A stretch of 64,000 nucleotides of DNA from Symbiodinium sp. CCMP2592 (GCA_905221615.1 CAJNDT010000003.1:346640-410639), one strand, 5' to 3'. Shown: positions 40,421 through 58,830, counted from the first letter of the stretch. Made by a program: numbers and translations. The notes: generated by a model from the letters alone, not told the origin.

Positions 40421-40722
40421 CTAACCCTGAAAAGTAGTTGAAGTGAAATTACACAGTGCTTTGTTACCTATTGATATTAGTATTATTATTGCTATTATGG
40501 CTGAAGCAACACCAAGACAAGGCTGTTCTTCTACATACTTCTGGGGCCAGGTATTGACTTGTTGATTGAACGTCGGGGCTTCTAGCTTCTGCCTTTTTGG
40601 CAAGTGCCGAATATAGTGGTCGGAAGAACTAGAGCATGGTTTTGTGGTATTTTCTACCAGAACTATCATACTGAAACCCCTACCTTATGGTCCGGGCTTA
40701 GGGCTTCGGGTGCAAGGACCAC

Positions 40723-47628
<6,906 letters not shown>

Positions 47629-48164
47629 GTGGCTGCCCTGTCGAGCAGCAGCGCGGTTCCAAGCACGCGCAGAAGGACTCACGCAGCAGGAATTGCGCCA
47701 AGTGTGCAATGAATGTCATACCGTGGCAGTCGATCTTTCTTATTCTGTTGGTGCGAGTCACTTGACGTACCCATGAGCAATTTTGGTGTCCTTGTGGAAG
47801 CAGCTGGCGTAGGATTTGGACGGGCGCGCTGTATCAAGCTCATAAGACAAGGAGGCTGGCCGCTTGAACTGAGGCACTGCACAAGCTGGAGTTGGTCATG
47901 TCCAGGGTTGGGGTGGCTCAGACCCCGAAGCCAAGAAAGGTTAAGGGCTTAGGGCCTAGGGTTTAAGGCTTCGGGCTTGGGATGTAGGGGTCAAGGTTCG
48001 GGGTGTAGGGCTCAAGGTTTAGGGTTTTCAGGGTTTTAGCTATAGGGGTTGGGGTTCAAAAAACTAGACACAGCCCGTAGGGCATTTCTGAAAGCTTTTC
48101 TGCACACGCCGAGATGTCAAAACGTAACACTGGGTTTCATAGCAACTTACAGGTTTGATTAGAC

Positions 48165-48292
48165 AGTGACCTAGGATACCCAGTAACCTAAGAATAAAAA
48201 GGCCTCTCTTTTGGTCTTGGGTAACTTTATAAGGAACCTAGGACTACAAAAAGGGAATAAGGGTACTACTGGAGATCCTAGTGACTATTTCC
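48165..48292. repeat. Imperfect hairpin element
   Basis: GTGACCTAGGATACCCAGTA pairs imperfectly with TACTGGAGATCCTAGTGAC; the centre holds an AAGGAACCTAGGAC segment. Confidence 0.5.
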
Positions 48293-48998
48293 GGGATCGT
48301 AGTTATCATGCTCAAGGCCGAAAGCCCTTTCAGGTATCTCTACTGTACACCCTGGGCCTGGAACCATGCAGAGCCCGAAGCACTAAACGTTCTGCCCGAA
48401 GCCCTACACCCAAAATCCGAAGAGCCTACACCCCATCTACCTTGCTTCGGCTCTGAGGCCCCCCTTGAAGCTTCCTGCTCGAAGGATCTGCAAGATGAAG
48501 ACCACAAACTCTAAGTTTAAACCGTTTCTACTTGGGTGCAAGGTCTAGGGTTTCGGGTACACCTAGTCCGGCGATCGTTCCTCCTGCTACCACGAGTGTT
48601 TACATACACCATCACAGGTATGGCTTATGGTGGTTTTCTGCTGTTGTCATCATGGCGTATGCAAAGCTTTGCTCTCGTTTGGTTTAAAGAAGCCCCTAAA
48701 CCTCAACCCCTAAACCCGAAACGACCCCCCCCCCCCACACACCCGCCCCCCCAAACACAAACACCCTACAGAAATATTGCCCCGAGCTTCGGACAATGCA
48801 GGGCATTCTAGGAGCAGGGTAGTGCTTCTCGGGCGTGGGGTTTGGGAGGGACAGGGTTCGGGATCCAGTAGCCTCAACCCCAAGCCAAGACGAGAATCCG
48901 TGCGAGAATTCTATCATCGATACCCCTGACAGGGCCCTTCGGGGTGTAGGGCTTAGGGAGAAAAGCTAGTCTCACCATGCCTTCAGGGTCGGGTGCTT

Positions 48999-49068
48999 GC
49001 AGGGGGAGCCGGAGGAGGACGAATCGGGCAAGGGGTCGTTAGTAACAGTGCGGAGCCCTAGAACCAAG
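48999..49068 (+). CDS. Exon-like segment (EPEEDESGKGSLVTVRSPRT)
   Basis: Plus-strand open segment bounded by CTTGCAG^GGGGAG and AAGGG^GTAAGC, good splice words. It encodes an acidic then basic peptide. It is against the direction of all recognised genes, so it may be chance. Confidence 0.3.
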
Positions 49069-49170
49069 GGGTAAGCCCTTTTCATCCGCAAGGCAGAGTC
49101 TGTGAGTCAGAGCCATGGGAACAGGAAAGCCTAAATCAAGCCGGTACAGGCTCCTTCATAGTTAGAATAG

Positions 49171-49274
49171 GGTTTTCTGGGGTCTTGTTAAGGGACTACA
49201 ACTAAGCTACCGTAAGAAGGACCTTTTGTGAATAATATGGTTCATTAAATCCCTTAACAAGAACCCGATTTTGA
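49171..49274. repeat. Hairpin element (arms TCTTGTTAAGGGAxTxxA)
   Basis: GGGGTCTTGTTAAGGGACTAC pairs with AAATCCCTTAACAAGAACCC. Confidence 0.75.
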
Positions 49275-49344
49275 GGCAGGCTATGGTGTGATTGCGTGAT
49301 TTCCATGGGAACCCCTAAACCCAAACCCTGGAATACTCTCACTC

Positions 49345-49440
49345 TTTTTGGCGGCCCCTCTCGCAGATCTGCCACAAACTCCAGCGCCTCCCCAGAGGCC
49401 CTAGAGTCCGCCCAAAAAGGATGGCGACATCTGAAGCGAG
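49345..49440 (-). CDS. Exon-like segment (SRASGEALEFVADLREGPPK)
   Basis: Open on the minus strand and reads WADSRASGEALEFVADLREG. It may be the next exon of the dynein-like gene. No family motif was recognised. Confidence 0.35.
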
Positions 49441-49774
49441 TTGAAAGGTTTAAGACTCTTGTAGATGGGACTGAACTTTGAACGGAGCTTTATACGGTCA
49501 ATATCTCTCAATCTAACGGGATTCCCAAGACATCTCATTGTCTGCTGGTGGGTCTATATTGTATACATGTGTCAGGGGACCCTTTGCAACCCCTAAACCC
49601 TAAACCCTATGCTTCTACTTCTTCAGGTCCTTCTCTGAGCTTCGAAGTACCCAGGGAGAAAAAAGTATAGACTTTTATCTCATAGTGGCTCCCACTAAGT
49701 AACTGGCTCCCATTAAGTATCAGGTCCCAACAAAAGTCTTAAAGTATGGTACTCCACAGCCCAGTTCTTTACGC

Positions 49775-49870
49775 CGAATCGCCTGCCCAGCAGGCTTGAA
49801 AGGCCCTGACCAAGGCCGCGAAGCCGGCGCCCACCAGGGAGCATCGATTGATCTCCTCGTGCTTGAAACT
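49775..49870 (-). CDS. Exon following the dynein-like exon (EEINRCSLVGAGFAALVRAF)
   Basis: Reads SFKHEEINRCSLVGAGFAAL and VRAFQACW. In dynein heavy chains the stalk is followed by a segment of the form VxxxSxAxxxLxxWVxA, which this resembles in place and pattern. Confidence 0.45.
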
Positions 49871-49950
49871 GTCCTGGGTCGTCAGTTATGGAAGTTTAGG
49901 GGCTTATGCACCAAAGGTAGGCTAGAAGGTGCAGAAGACTCCAGAAAATC

Positions 49951-50437
49951 TTAGATTATCCCAAATTGGCACCAAGTGTCGGGGTGTTCCTCCACCATCT
50001 GCTGCACGGCGAGCTGGCTCTCCCAGCTAACTTGGTGGGGCTCGAGGGCGATGAGATTTGGCAGTTCAGGGCCACGTAGAAACTCTTGCACAGACTCCCA
50101 TGAAGGCTCTTTGTGCCCCATCAAGGCCAAAATAGCCGACAGTACGTGGAGCAAGACCCGCGGCGGGACTTTCAGAGCCGTGATCTCTTTGATGTTACCT
50201 GCGCTGAGCTCGCCAACGGTGGTGCGAGCCTCTTGCAGGCTCCTGGCAGCTGCTTCCGTCACAGTCCGCCGAACCACTTCCAGAGAGACGTCCTCTCGAA
50301 GGACATCCATGGAGGTCAGGTGAGAGCCCTGCAACACCAAGACCGGGCGGGCATCATCGCGGAGCATAGTGGCGAGATGGCCCTGAACAACTCCCACAAG
50401 ACATGGCCCTTCCTGCTGCAGCTCGGTAAGTAGCTCG
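49951..50437 (-). CDS. Exon of a dynein-heavy-chain-like stalk region
   Basis: A long exon, starting after TGCAG. It reads ELQQEGPCLVG, an amphipathic helix (TEAAARSLQEARTTVGELSA), then NIKEITALKVPPRVLLHVLSA and ILALMG..SWESVQEF. The EIxALKxPPxxVxxVxxAVxxLxG pattern is that of the dynein heavy-chain stalk leading to the microtubule-binding domain. The AAA ring motifs are not in the window. A more divergent coiled-coil protein is possible. Confidence 0.55.
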
Positions 50438-50449
50438 GCACTCCTGATT

Positions 50450-50562
50450 CTGTCTGGTTCCCAGTAGGGAGTGGGGGAATGGGTTATAGGGACTACAAGA
50501 AGCGACCCTGAAGGAACTCATATAGGGATCCTTTCCCCCTTTCCCTACTAAGAACCAGACAG
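50450..50562. repeat. Hairpin element, AGTAGGGAATGG family (outer arm CTGTCTGGTTC)
   Basis: CTGTCTGGTTCCCAGTAGGG and its near-complement CCCTACTAAGAACCAGACAG. Next to the dynein-like exon. Confidence 0.85.
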
Positions 50563-50670
50563 TATTCGTCCAGTTTCCTAGGACTGTCAAGATTCACCAG
50601 CGGGATTATGTTGGGATGCGAGCATTCCTTCATGACAAAGCGCGACCCTCATCCCGCCCCAGCACTAAAC

Positions 50671-50774
50671 TACCTATAGTCTCCATTGTAGTTCCTTTTT
50701 GGGGTTTCCTTATAGGATCCTACTTATATGTTTGGTTATACCAAAAAAAGGAAGTACAGTGGAGACTAGAGGTA
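50671..50774. repeat. Hairpin element, TAGTTCCTTTTTGGGG family (outer arm TACCTATAGTCTCCATTG)
   Basis: TACCTATAGTCTCCATTGTA pairs with TACAGTGGAGACTAGAGGTA. The core TTCCTTATAGGATCCTA matches 36911. Confidence 0.85.
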
Positions 50775-50864
50775 ACCCCCAAACCCGAAATCCCAATCTG
50801 TTCGCATATTGCCGGTGAACTCCCCGAGACCCCAAACCCTAAACCCTACCCCTAGACCCTAAAT

Positions 50865-50965
50865 GGGAGTTTCCGATAATAGGGGACCCTAATATAGTAC
50901 CCTAAATAGTAGGATCCTTACTATAAGAACCCCTAAATAAGGTACCCCTATTTTCGGAAACTCCC
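50865..50965. repeat. Hairpin element, GTTTCCGAAAAT family
   Basis: GGGAGTTTCCGATAATAGGG...CCCTATTTTCGGAAACTCCC around CTAAATAGTAGGATCCTTAC. Confidence 0.9.
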
Positions 50966-51362
50966 AAATCGCTGCCAAGTTTCAGAGCATTCCGGAGTTC
51001 CACACGGAAGGCCATGGATTTAGCACTGGAGTTTCCAACTTGAGCTGAAAGCGCCTCTGGCTCTTTTTGTGCTTCTTAACCCCTAAACCCTAAACCCTGA
51101 AACAGTGCCATGGGGCTTCTACGATGATTTCAGTTGCGGCTCAGATTCTTAACCCTAAACCCTAAACCCTAAACCTTTCGGGCTTTTGGCTTTGACCCTC
51201 TGACTGAGCCAGCAATTTGCGGTATTCGCAGAGGCAGAATCGCCCCAAAAGGATTGCAAAACAAAACATGCAAATGTAGGGCCTTGATCATTTGAATGGG
51301 GATCCTTGTAAAGGGATCCTTGTAAAAGGTGCTATACTTTGTTCCTTTGAGGGATCTCAATT

Positions 51363-51464
51363 GGGGCCTTAATAATTAGAACAGTGCTTTGGGGCCCATT
51401 CTACTATAATTAGTTATTGTAAGGAACCCCCAAAATAGTATAGGTAATTATTTAGGCCCCTATA
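51363..51464. repeat. Hairpin element, TAATTATTTAGGCCCCTATA family
   Basis: GGGGCCTTAATAATTAGAAC...GGTAATTATTTAGGCCCC around ATTAGTTATTGTAAGGAACC. Confidence 0.85.
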
Positions 51465-51588
51465 GTCGACGGCCAGATAAGGCTCGGCGTGCGAACCCTA
51501 GAACGCAAAACACAGCATCGACATCGCCAGGCTCAATGGCAAATCCGACGGATTGCCAGGAAACCCTGCAGACACTTGCTAAGAGGTG

Positions 51589-51590
<2 letters not shown>

Positions 51591-51656
<66 letters not shown>
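51591..51656 (+). repeat. (CA)n microsatellite
   Basis: About 30 CA units. Confidence 0.92.
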
Positions 51657-51657
<1 letters not shown>

Positions 51658-52544
51658 CGTGCAATCCCCAGTAAGCACCGATGGCAGTTTTTGAACAACC
51701 AGGAAGCTCCCAAACTCTCCAAGCCGTCAGCGACAACCCCAGCCTTCTTACCTTAGAGGACAAATCCTAGCAGACACCCCACTGGAATCCCACAGCCTCT
51801 GCTTCCACGGTCACACAAATTAAGAAAGGTCCTCCTCCTCTGCCTTCATTTCTGCGGCATCCTCTTCACGCCTGGATGTCGAAGGATTAGCGCTTTTGCG
51901 GTTCACGTTTCAGGACTCAGGGATTTATTGGGGTTAAGAATTTACTGGCGTCTTCTCCAGTGCAAGATTTCAGCGAGCGCGTCGTAATGTTTAATTTGGT
52001 AGTCTTATCAGAACCGTTGCTGCTAGAAGTAACGTCAAGCTAATTGAGACTGCTACCGCCGCCACCACCACCACATCGACTGCTTCTGCCGAGGGCCTTG
52101 GCTCTCGAGCCTCCCGGAAAACCCGAAAACCTTATAGTAGAAGCCAGAAAGTTGGAACATGGATTTAGGAGGATTAGTGCAACGATCCCTTATTCCTAAG
52201 CCCGAAAAGCCTGAACCCGAAAACCTCACAGCGGCGAAGGGTTTCGCAGTGAGGCTTAAACCCTAGATTTTAAATCCTTGAACTGTCCTTGAACCGTAAC
52301 CATAAGTTAACCCCCGCAACCCTAAACTCGAAACCAGACACCCCTGCACGCCAACACCCCGTAAACCCCTGAACCGTCCTAAAGCCCTAGACCCTAATCC
52401 GCGAGGAACCCTTCAAAGGAACCCATCATAGAAGCCTTCAAGGAACCCTTAAACTCGATTGAAAGGAAACCCGAAAGGGCAACCCATCATAGAAGCCTTG
52501 AAGGAAGCCCTTGTGAAAAGGGAACCTCTTTTGCAACCTAAACC

Positions 52545-52602
52545 ACCCGCCTCTCGAGCTCGCGCTTGAGCTCCTCTAATGAGGCCGCCTCCGCTGCGCT
52601 GA
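52545..52602 (-). CDS. Exon-like coiled-coil segment (SAAEAASLEELKRELERR)
   Basis: Short minus-strand open segment of strong helical, charged composition, upstream of the dynein-like exon on the same strand. It could be part of the stalk coil. Confidence 0.4.
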
Positions 52603-52850
52603 AGGATTTAGGGTTTAGCCGTTTAAAGGTTTAGGGGTCAAGACGGGTTGGGTAGGCCAAGAAGTTTGGGGGTTCGGGAATATGGGTTTTAGGGGCTGAG
52701 GGGGTTGCCGACCTGTACTGGTTACTGTTTGGGTTCCTTTAAAGGGCCACTACAAGGGTTCTATGATATAGTGGCCTTCATAGCTAGAATAGGGTCCGAG
52801 GGTCCTTCTCAAGTTTCCTTCTAGCAAGTACGTGCGCGTGAATGTATAAA

Positions 52851-52925
52851 CATATATATATATATGTATGTATACACATATCTATATATGTATACACATA
52901 TCTATATATGTATACACACACATCA
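52851..52925 (+). repeat. TATACACATATCTATATATG repeat
   Basis: A 20-bp unit TATACACATATCTATATATG repeated about twice after (TA)n. Confidence 0.85.
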
Positions 52926-53479
52926 TATTATGCTCTATTCCATTCTGTTCATAAAATATAAAAAACCATACACAAAGGCTGCCCCATCTGACCCAAGAAC
53001 GCAAGAACCCCACCAATCTGCCCCAACAGCACTGATAAATCGATTACAGAGGACCCCTCCAACGCAATGATACAGCTTAAAGTTTACAGTTTGGACCATG
53101 CGTTTTAGAGCGTCTTCAAGCACTAACCACCAAACCCTAAACCTGAAGACCAACACAAAAAAAATCGATACACCACCAAGCACTCACAAAAAAAAACAAG
53201 CAAACAATAAAATGAAGAACGCCAGCTACCAGCAGCACCAGAAGAAAGAACAAACAAACAGCCCGTGGCTCCCAGGCCTCGAGGTTAGGTCCAGCCTTGC
53301 CTTGCCCTCCTGGCCCAGGGTACGGCTTTTGGCGCTTGCTTTCTTTCCCCAAGGTTTTTGGTTTAGGGCTTGCAAGATTTCTGTGTCTTGTTGGGGTTGC
53401 TGGTTGGTGTCTTCAGAGATCTTATGGTGTCGTAATAGTTTTTTGGGGGTGTCGGCTTTGGGGCCTCCAGCATGGGAGT

Positions 53480-53655
53480 GAAGCAGATGCCGCATTCTGC
53501 CACACCTCCGCCGTGGTTTTCTCGTGGACCACGCAAAATTCCTTGAGATGGTCCGGCAGGGTCGCAGGCGCAGGGGAGAGGGCTCTCGTTCCATCTGGCG
53601 GAGGCAGTCGCTGGCTCACGAGCGGCAAGCTCCCTTCGGGCAGGTCCAAGCCTGG
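53480..53655 (-). CDS. Exon-like segment (LPDHLKEFCVVHEKTTAEVW)
   Basis: A minus-strand frame reads LPLVSQRLPPPDGT, then LPDHLKEFCVVHEKTTAEVW. A second frame over the same bases is also open (AECGICFTPM), so the choice of frame is uncertain. No function is recognised. Confidence 0.35.
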
Positions 53656-54056
53656 TCCCCGGCAAGCTGGAGCTGGCCTTTGTCGTCAGGTCGGTAGTGA
53701 AGCCAACCGGCCTGCCTGGCAGCCCGGAAGACTGGAGATTCTAACTCACAGCTCTCGCTGCATGCCTCTGGCTGCCTTCAGAATGTCAGAGGTCTGAATC
53801 CTGTACATGCAGGGTTTCTGGTGGAATTCAGACTGCAATGTTTGGACGTCGGGCACAAGGGCTCAGTGCTAGGCTTTAAAAAAATACGATTATCATTATT
53901 GTTAGTAGTATTAGTGTCATCATTATTATTAGTTTTACCGCCTTGCGGTGGGGGCCTGGGATTTGGGCCGACTCAAGTTCTTTCCGCTTGCTGCGCTGCT
54001 TAGTTTCCCAACCGCCAAAGCTTAACCCCCAAGTAACGGACGGGTCTGAAGTCTGA

Positions 54057-54152
54057 TAGGGTTTAGGGTTTAGGGGTTAGGGTTTAGGGTTTTGGCTTTT
54101 GGGTTTTGGGTTTAGGGTTTTGGATTTAGGGTTTTGGGTTTAGGGTTTAGGG
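54057..54152 (+). repeat. TTTAGGG/TTTTGGG tract
   Basis: About 13 units, alternating TTTAGGG with GTTTTGG variants. Confidence 0.8.
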
Positions 54153-54417
54153 TGGTTTGGAGCTCCGGCTCGAAGATCAAGGACTTAAGGTTTAAGATTT
54201 GAGTCACGCCGCTTCAAGGGCTTAGGATGTGGGATCTGAAAGGGTTCTTAGTCCCCCGAAAAACCACAGAAACAAAAGGCTAAAGTTTCCGATTCCTACT
54301 AAACTATAAGAGCCCAAAAAGTCTAAAGGTTGGGTAGTGGGGATCTAAGGGTTTTCCGGGGTTTCGAACTCGGTGGTCACGGCCACGTGAGCCGAGCAGC
54401 ATTGTAGAATGAGGCTT

Positions 54418-54516
54418 GGGAGTTTCCGAAAGTAAGGGGTGCCTTATGTTGGGCTCCTTTTTATAAGGATCCTACTATTTAGGGTATTAGGGTCCCCGAT
54501 GTTTTCGGAAACTCCC
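54418..54516. repeat. Hairpin element, GTTTCCGAAAAT family (inverse core)
   Basis: GGGAGTTTCCGAAAG...GTTTTCGGAAACTCCC. The core reads TTATAAGGATCCTACTATTT, opposite to 50865. Confidence 0.88.
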
Positions 54517-54591
54517 ACTTAAGACCTGCGACAAAGACATGACGAGACCGGAGCTTAGAGATCCTCTAGAACTCAAGGACATCATGTAGGG

Positions 54592-54735
54592 GCCTCAGTA
54601 GTTAGAACAGGGCTTGCGGGGTGGACTACACTATAGTCGCCAGTATGGGCCTGAATGATTAGTATAGGGTTTCGGTGGTATATATAACAAGGAACCTTCA
54701 GCAAGAATGAGTACTGGTAATTCTTCCCCTGAAAG
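54592..54735. repeat. Degenerate hairpin element, TAATTATTTAGGCCCCTATA family
   Basis: Two partial left arms (GGGGCCTCAGTAGTTAGAAC and GGGCCTGAATGATTAGTATA), then AAGGAACC and GGTAATTCTTCCCC. Confidence 0.5.
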
Positions 54736-55144
54736 GCCCAAAAGTTGGAAACCCAACTAGTTCAATCCTAACAGTCATGTAGAGGGACTCCCAGCACTCT
54801 TTGGCCGTAAACCGGAGTTTCAATTTTTACGAGGTTTACAGTAGAAAGTGCTGCCAGAGAAGGAAGGCTTAGGGTTGGATTTCTGGGCGGTACAAGCGCC
54901 TGCAAGATTGAGATGGCTTAGGGTTTAGGGATACGGTCTGTTTTGTAGGGCTTAGAGTTTCGAGTTTAGGGTTTGGAGTTTGGGGTTTAGGGCGATTTCT
55001 GATCATCGTGCACACCCGCTACTGATACTGCTGCTATGGGTACCCTGGCCCATTGCCAGCCATTCCCTAGCGAATCGCAGGCATTCGGGGATTGTTGCAT
55101 GATCCAAGTTCCTGGAAAGTTCTGAGCCCAAACCCCAAATCTCA

Positions 55145-55340
55145 AACCCCAACCCTGGGTTCAGGGTTTAGGGTTGGGTTTAGGGTTTAGGGTTTAGGGT
55201 TTAGGGTTTAGGGGTTTGGGGTTTAGGGTTTAGGGTTTAGGGGTTTAGGGGTTTAGGGGTTTAGGGGTTTAGGGTTAAGGGTTTAGGGGTTTAGGGTTTA
55301 GGGTTTAGGGGTTTAGGGGTTTAGGGTTTAGGGTTTAGGG
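55145..55340 (+). repeat. TTTAGGG telomere-like tract
   Basis: About 25 units, mixed TTTAGGG and TTTAGGGG, the longest telomere-like tract in this part. Confidence 0.9.
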
Positions 55341-56579
55341 GGTCTCAGAGTTGTTAAGGCTGACTTAGACCGTGGGGTTTGGCGTCTCGGGACTTCGATG
55401 CCTCCTGCGTTGGCGCTGTCGGCCTCCTGCAATATGACGGCAAGACAGAGTTCCTACACTGAGGATGAACATGTGAAGCTGTGTGAAGTCGGCCAAGCCG
55501 GGGATTTAGAAAGCCTAACGCTACATCTTCGAGCTCTACACTCTCAAAATTAAACTCCGGACTCCAAAATCCTATTTGAGGGCGGCGGTTCCAGCAATGG
55601 AATGAACCCAAAAGCCTGCCGTGTCTGAATGATTTGCTGCTTAGTAACCCTGATCTCATAAAGAATCAGTGGTTAGGGATTGGAGTTTAGGGTTCAGGGT
55701 TTGGGCCAGTCACGGCCGCACAATAGGCTCGCATCCAGTTTTTGGACTCGTTTCTAAGCACATGTATTTAGCTTGCGTACATTCCCGTAAGCCCTAAACT
55801 CTTAAAGCCCGAACCCGTGAAAGCTTCTTTGGGAGTCTCAATTTTGAAGACCCGCCCCAAAAAGACACAAAAAAAACAAAGGACTTGTAATGGTGGCCCC
55901 TAAACCAGGGATCCCAACTCTCTTCACCCTCCCCCTTTTCCCTTCTCCCTTTCTGTGTGCGTCCTTCGTCGGTTTCGGCTTCTGCGTCGTCTTAGGAGCC
56001 TGAAAGGAGGCGAGAGTCGACTCCACTGCGGATAGCGTAGGAGTTGCTAGGACTTGAATTTGGGGGTGTAGGATGGTGCAGGGGCTAGGAATGGCATCAA
56101 GGGTGAGTAGGAGTTGCATACGGGTTGAGCTAGGGCTTAACATGGGTCTTATCAGGGCAAACTAGGGTTTAATATGGGGTCCATCAGTGTAGCCAAGGTT
56201 GAGCCAGAGCTTGAAGATGAAGGTTTAGGCTAGCGCTGAAGCGTCACAGGTTACCGGTTCCTACCGTGCTGGTCTCGCTCTCCTGAAGACTTTACGGCGC
56301 CACGGAGTCGGTGATGTTCGAGACAGGCTGGGAAAGCCAGTAGCATCGGAGATTGAATCTGAATAGTCGTAACATGACTTGGGGCCTGAATTATAGTAAG
56401 AAACAGATAACAACTATTCAGGATGATATTACTAACGACTCCGATGACAACACTAGCAACAAGCCCCTTGAGCTCCATTTTGCGGTCTAGGCTGTGCGGT
56501 GAGCACAGCTTCTGTCCTGCAACATCGAAACTTCGAACTTCCTCCCAAGTAAACCCCACACCCACAAGCCTGTAAAGCC

Positions 56580-56689
56580 TAATGTAGGGACCTGATTAAG
56601 AAATCCTGGCCCTAAAACACCAAAACAATGGGATTCATATAAGGAACCCTAATAAAGGCCCAAGGTTTCTTAATCAGGTTCCTACATTA
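56580..56689. repeat. Hairpin element (arms TAATGTAGGxACCTGATTAAGAAA)
   Basis: TAATGTAGGGACCTGATTAA and TTAATCAGGTTCCTACATTA; one mismatch. Confidence 0.88.
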
Positions 56690-57231
56690 AAGCCCCAAAA
56701 GCCGAGAGCCCGGAAGCTCCAAGAGCTGTCCAGTGAAAGATACGGCTGAAGTACAGAAACACCCCATGCTGAAGGGGTTCTGGAGGGCTGATATAGGCTC
56801 TTACACCGGGCTGCGTTGCCCCGCGGGCCTCAATTGTCCAAATGACCCTCATACGTACTTGCATGAACTCGGGATGCTATTCACGAAGGCTAGTGTTTGG
56901 TGGATTCTCTCATGCAGTTGTAAACGGCACTTGGACCCTCGGGGAGATGCTGCATGACGATGCTAATGAGCCTACGATATGCGGGAATCATGGTATTTTC
57001 CTTGCTGTGGATACCGCCGAATTGCGTCCGTCAAACGTAGCAGAGTGTCCGACGGAGATGCTTTCCTGGACTGAAGACCCAGATGAGCATTCAATGATGC
57101 TACTATGCGGGAGTTGCAGAGACTGTCGGACCTCACGCAAACCCTAAGTGGTACGATTCGTGTTATTCGGGATACGGGTGGCCCCCAGTTCCACAGAGAC
57201 CCCTTTGTTTCTCTTATGCTATCTGCTATCT

Positions 57232-57331
57232 GGGAGTTCGAAAATGGGGACCCCAATATAGTACCCGAAATAGTAGGATCCTTTTTATAAGGATCCCAAA
57301 GTAAGGTACACCCTTTTTTCCGGACACTCCC
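57232..57331. repeat. Hairpin element, GTTTCCGAAAAT family
   Basis: GGGAGTTCGAAAATGGGGACC...CCGGACACTCCC around TAGTAGGATCCTTTTTATAA. Slightly degenerate. Confidence 0.8.
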
Positions 57332-57353
57332 TTATACTATACCACCGCCTCAC

Positions 57354-57409
57354 CGTACTTCTTCTTCAGCAGCCGGACCATGGTGGGGAAGTCCTGACCC
57401 CGCACCCCT
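57354..57409 (-). CDS. Exon (GVRGQDFPTMVRLLKKKYG)
   Basis: Acceptor CATCAG^AGGGGT and a good donor TACG^GTGAGG. The peptide resembles the LKxxYGxxxxAW-type segments common in dinoflagellate proteins. No specific family is assigned. Confidence 0.55.
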
Positions 57410-57457
57410 CTGATGCATGCCCAACGGGACGGTTCAGGGTTAGGCTTTAGGGTTTAC

Positions 57458-57560
57458 CATAGAGACCCACATAACTACCAATACTATTTTGGGGGTTCCT
57501 TAGTATAAATATGGTATAATGGGCACCCAAACCCTATTCCAGTCATTAAGACCCCTTTTT
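57458..57560. repeat. Hairpin element, TAATTATTTAGGCCCCTATA family (inverse)
   Basis: CCATAGAGACCCACATAACTACC...AAACCCTATTCCAGTCATTAAGACC with core GGGGTTCCTTAGTATAAAT. Confidence 0.6.
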
Positions 57561-57841
57561 TAGGGTTGTGGGTCAACGGCATAACCGGCTTAAGGTCGGC
57601 GGTTCAGGCTTCAAGGGGGGTATCGAAGTCTAGATCATTGTTGGGATAGGATTAAAAATGTACATCTTTATTCCTTATTGGGTTTAAGTACCCATAAAAA
57701 TGTAAAATGTTACCCAACTATGACAAAGAAGTCCTCGGAAGCATCGGGCTTCACAGCCCAACCAAATGAAGCTCATAATTACGAGCGCCTACATGACGAG
57801 GCCTTTGTCGCCTTTTTGGGGCTGCTTCTTCCTCATGACAT

Positions 57842-57925
57842 GGGGGCCTTAATCGTCAGAATAGGGGTTTGGGGGTATATGATATATTTTACTATACTTA
57901 CAATAGGGAGCCCGGAAATAGCACT
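57842..57925. repeat. Partial hairpin element, TAATTATTTAGGCCCCTATA family
   Basis: GGGGGCCTTAATCGTCAGAATAGGG... ACAATAGGGAGCCCGGAAATAGCA; the right arm is missing. Confidence 0.5.
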
Positions 57926-58335
57926 AATCGCAGAGCTCCTCCATCGAGTCCTGTGAGGTGCCTAACCAGTCCACAGTAAGGCCCCGGCTGCCAGCTTACC
58001 AGCCTGAGGACAACTCATCCCTGAATCACGTGACGGTAGCGAGCGAAAACCCCTAGACGAAGCCCTGCATCGGTTTAGGGTTTAGGATTCCTACATATTA
58101 CGATCTTTGAAGATTTAGGCCCGAAAAGCCTCAAAACACTGTCACTAGAAACCCTTAGCCCTTAAAAGCTCGATACCTTAAACCCCAAAATCCAAAAAAA
58201 ACAGATGCCCTGAATCCAACCAAGAAACCTGCGAGTGTCGAAACCTCGGTACCCAAAATCCCAAAGGCTCTCTACTCTAACCTCCAAAGCCCTAACCCTT
58301 ACGAACCCTAAACTCTTTGAACCCAGAACCCTTAT

Positions 58336-58452
58336 GACTGTCTGGTGCTTGGTAGGGACGGGGGGCTTGGATCCCTGTAGTAGCCCCTCTACGATCCCTA
58401 GTAATCGTCCCCATAATCCATTCCCCCATTCCCTACTAAGAACCAGACAGTC
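58336..58452. repeat. Hairpin element, AGTAGGGAATGG family (outer arm GACTGTCTGGTxCTT)
   Basis: GACTGTCTGGTGCTTGGTAGGG pairs with CCCTACTAAGAACCAGACAGTC (shown in part). Its outer arm matches that of 50450 and not that of 39633. Confidence 0.82.
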
Positions 58453-58574
58453 TACTAAGAACCCTAAACCCCTAAACCCCTTATAGTACAACCCTTATAG
58501 CAAACCCTGTTGTAACCCTTAAAGGAACCCTATCTAAGGACCCAGCCCTAAACCCTTTGAACCCCTAGACACCG

Positions 58575-58690
58575 TTGAACCTTCGGACTCCTTGCTGTTT
58601 TTCTGGAGGATGGTGTCCAGGCTCTCTTTGGTCGCCTTGCCGGGGTCGTGCTTCAGGTAGAACTCCTGGGGTCGAAGGAGGGGCTCCGGC
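58575..58690 (-). CDS. Exon-like segment (KHDPGKATKESLDTILQKNS)
   Basis: Reads LPEPLLRPQEFYLKHDPGKA and continues TKESLDTILQKNSKE on the minus strand. It is GC-rich against AT-rich, telomere-word surroundings. It is in line with the exons at 57354-57409 and 59650-59740; function unknown. Confidence 0.5.
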
Positions 58691-58734
58691 AGGTGCTGAC
58701 GGTTTCAGCGTTTAGGGCGTTGGGCTCAGCGTTT

Positions 58735-58830
58735 CGGGTTTAGGGTTTAGGGCGTTTAGGGTTTAGGATTTGGGGCGTTCAGGGCTTAGGGTTTGGGGCC
58801 CAGGGCTTAGGGCTCAGGGTTCAGGAGGCT
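58735..58830 (+). repeat. Degenerate TTTAGGG tract
   Basis: TTTAGGGCG and GGCTTAGGG variants. Confidence 0.7.

Larger units (their letters stand above)
55341..57353. other. Intronic or intergenic stretch
   Basis: Contains one clear hairpin (56580-56689), one GTTTCCGAAAAT hairpin and open frames without recognisable motifs. Confidence 0.4.

Noticed and set aside
40421..40669. 82-codon minus-strand frame between the RCC1 and reductase exons, with a hydrophobic stretch
   Set aside because: It has no clear homology, is out of frame with both neighbours under the best splice model, and is AT-rich like the introns.
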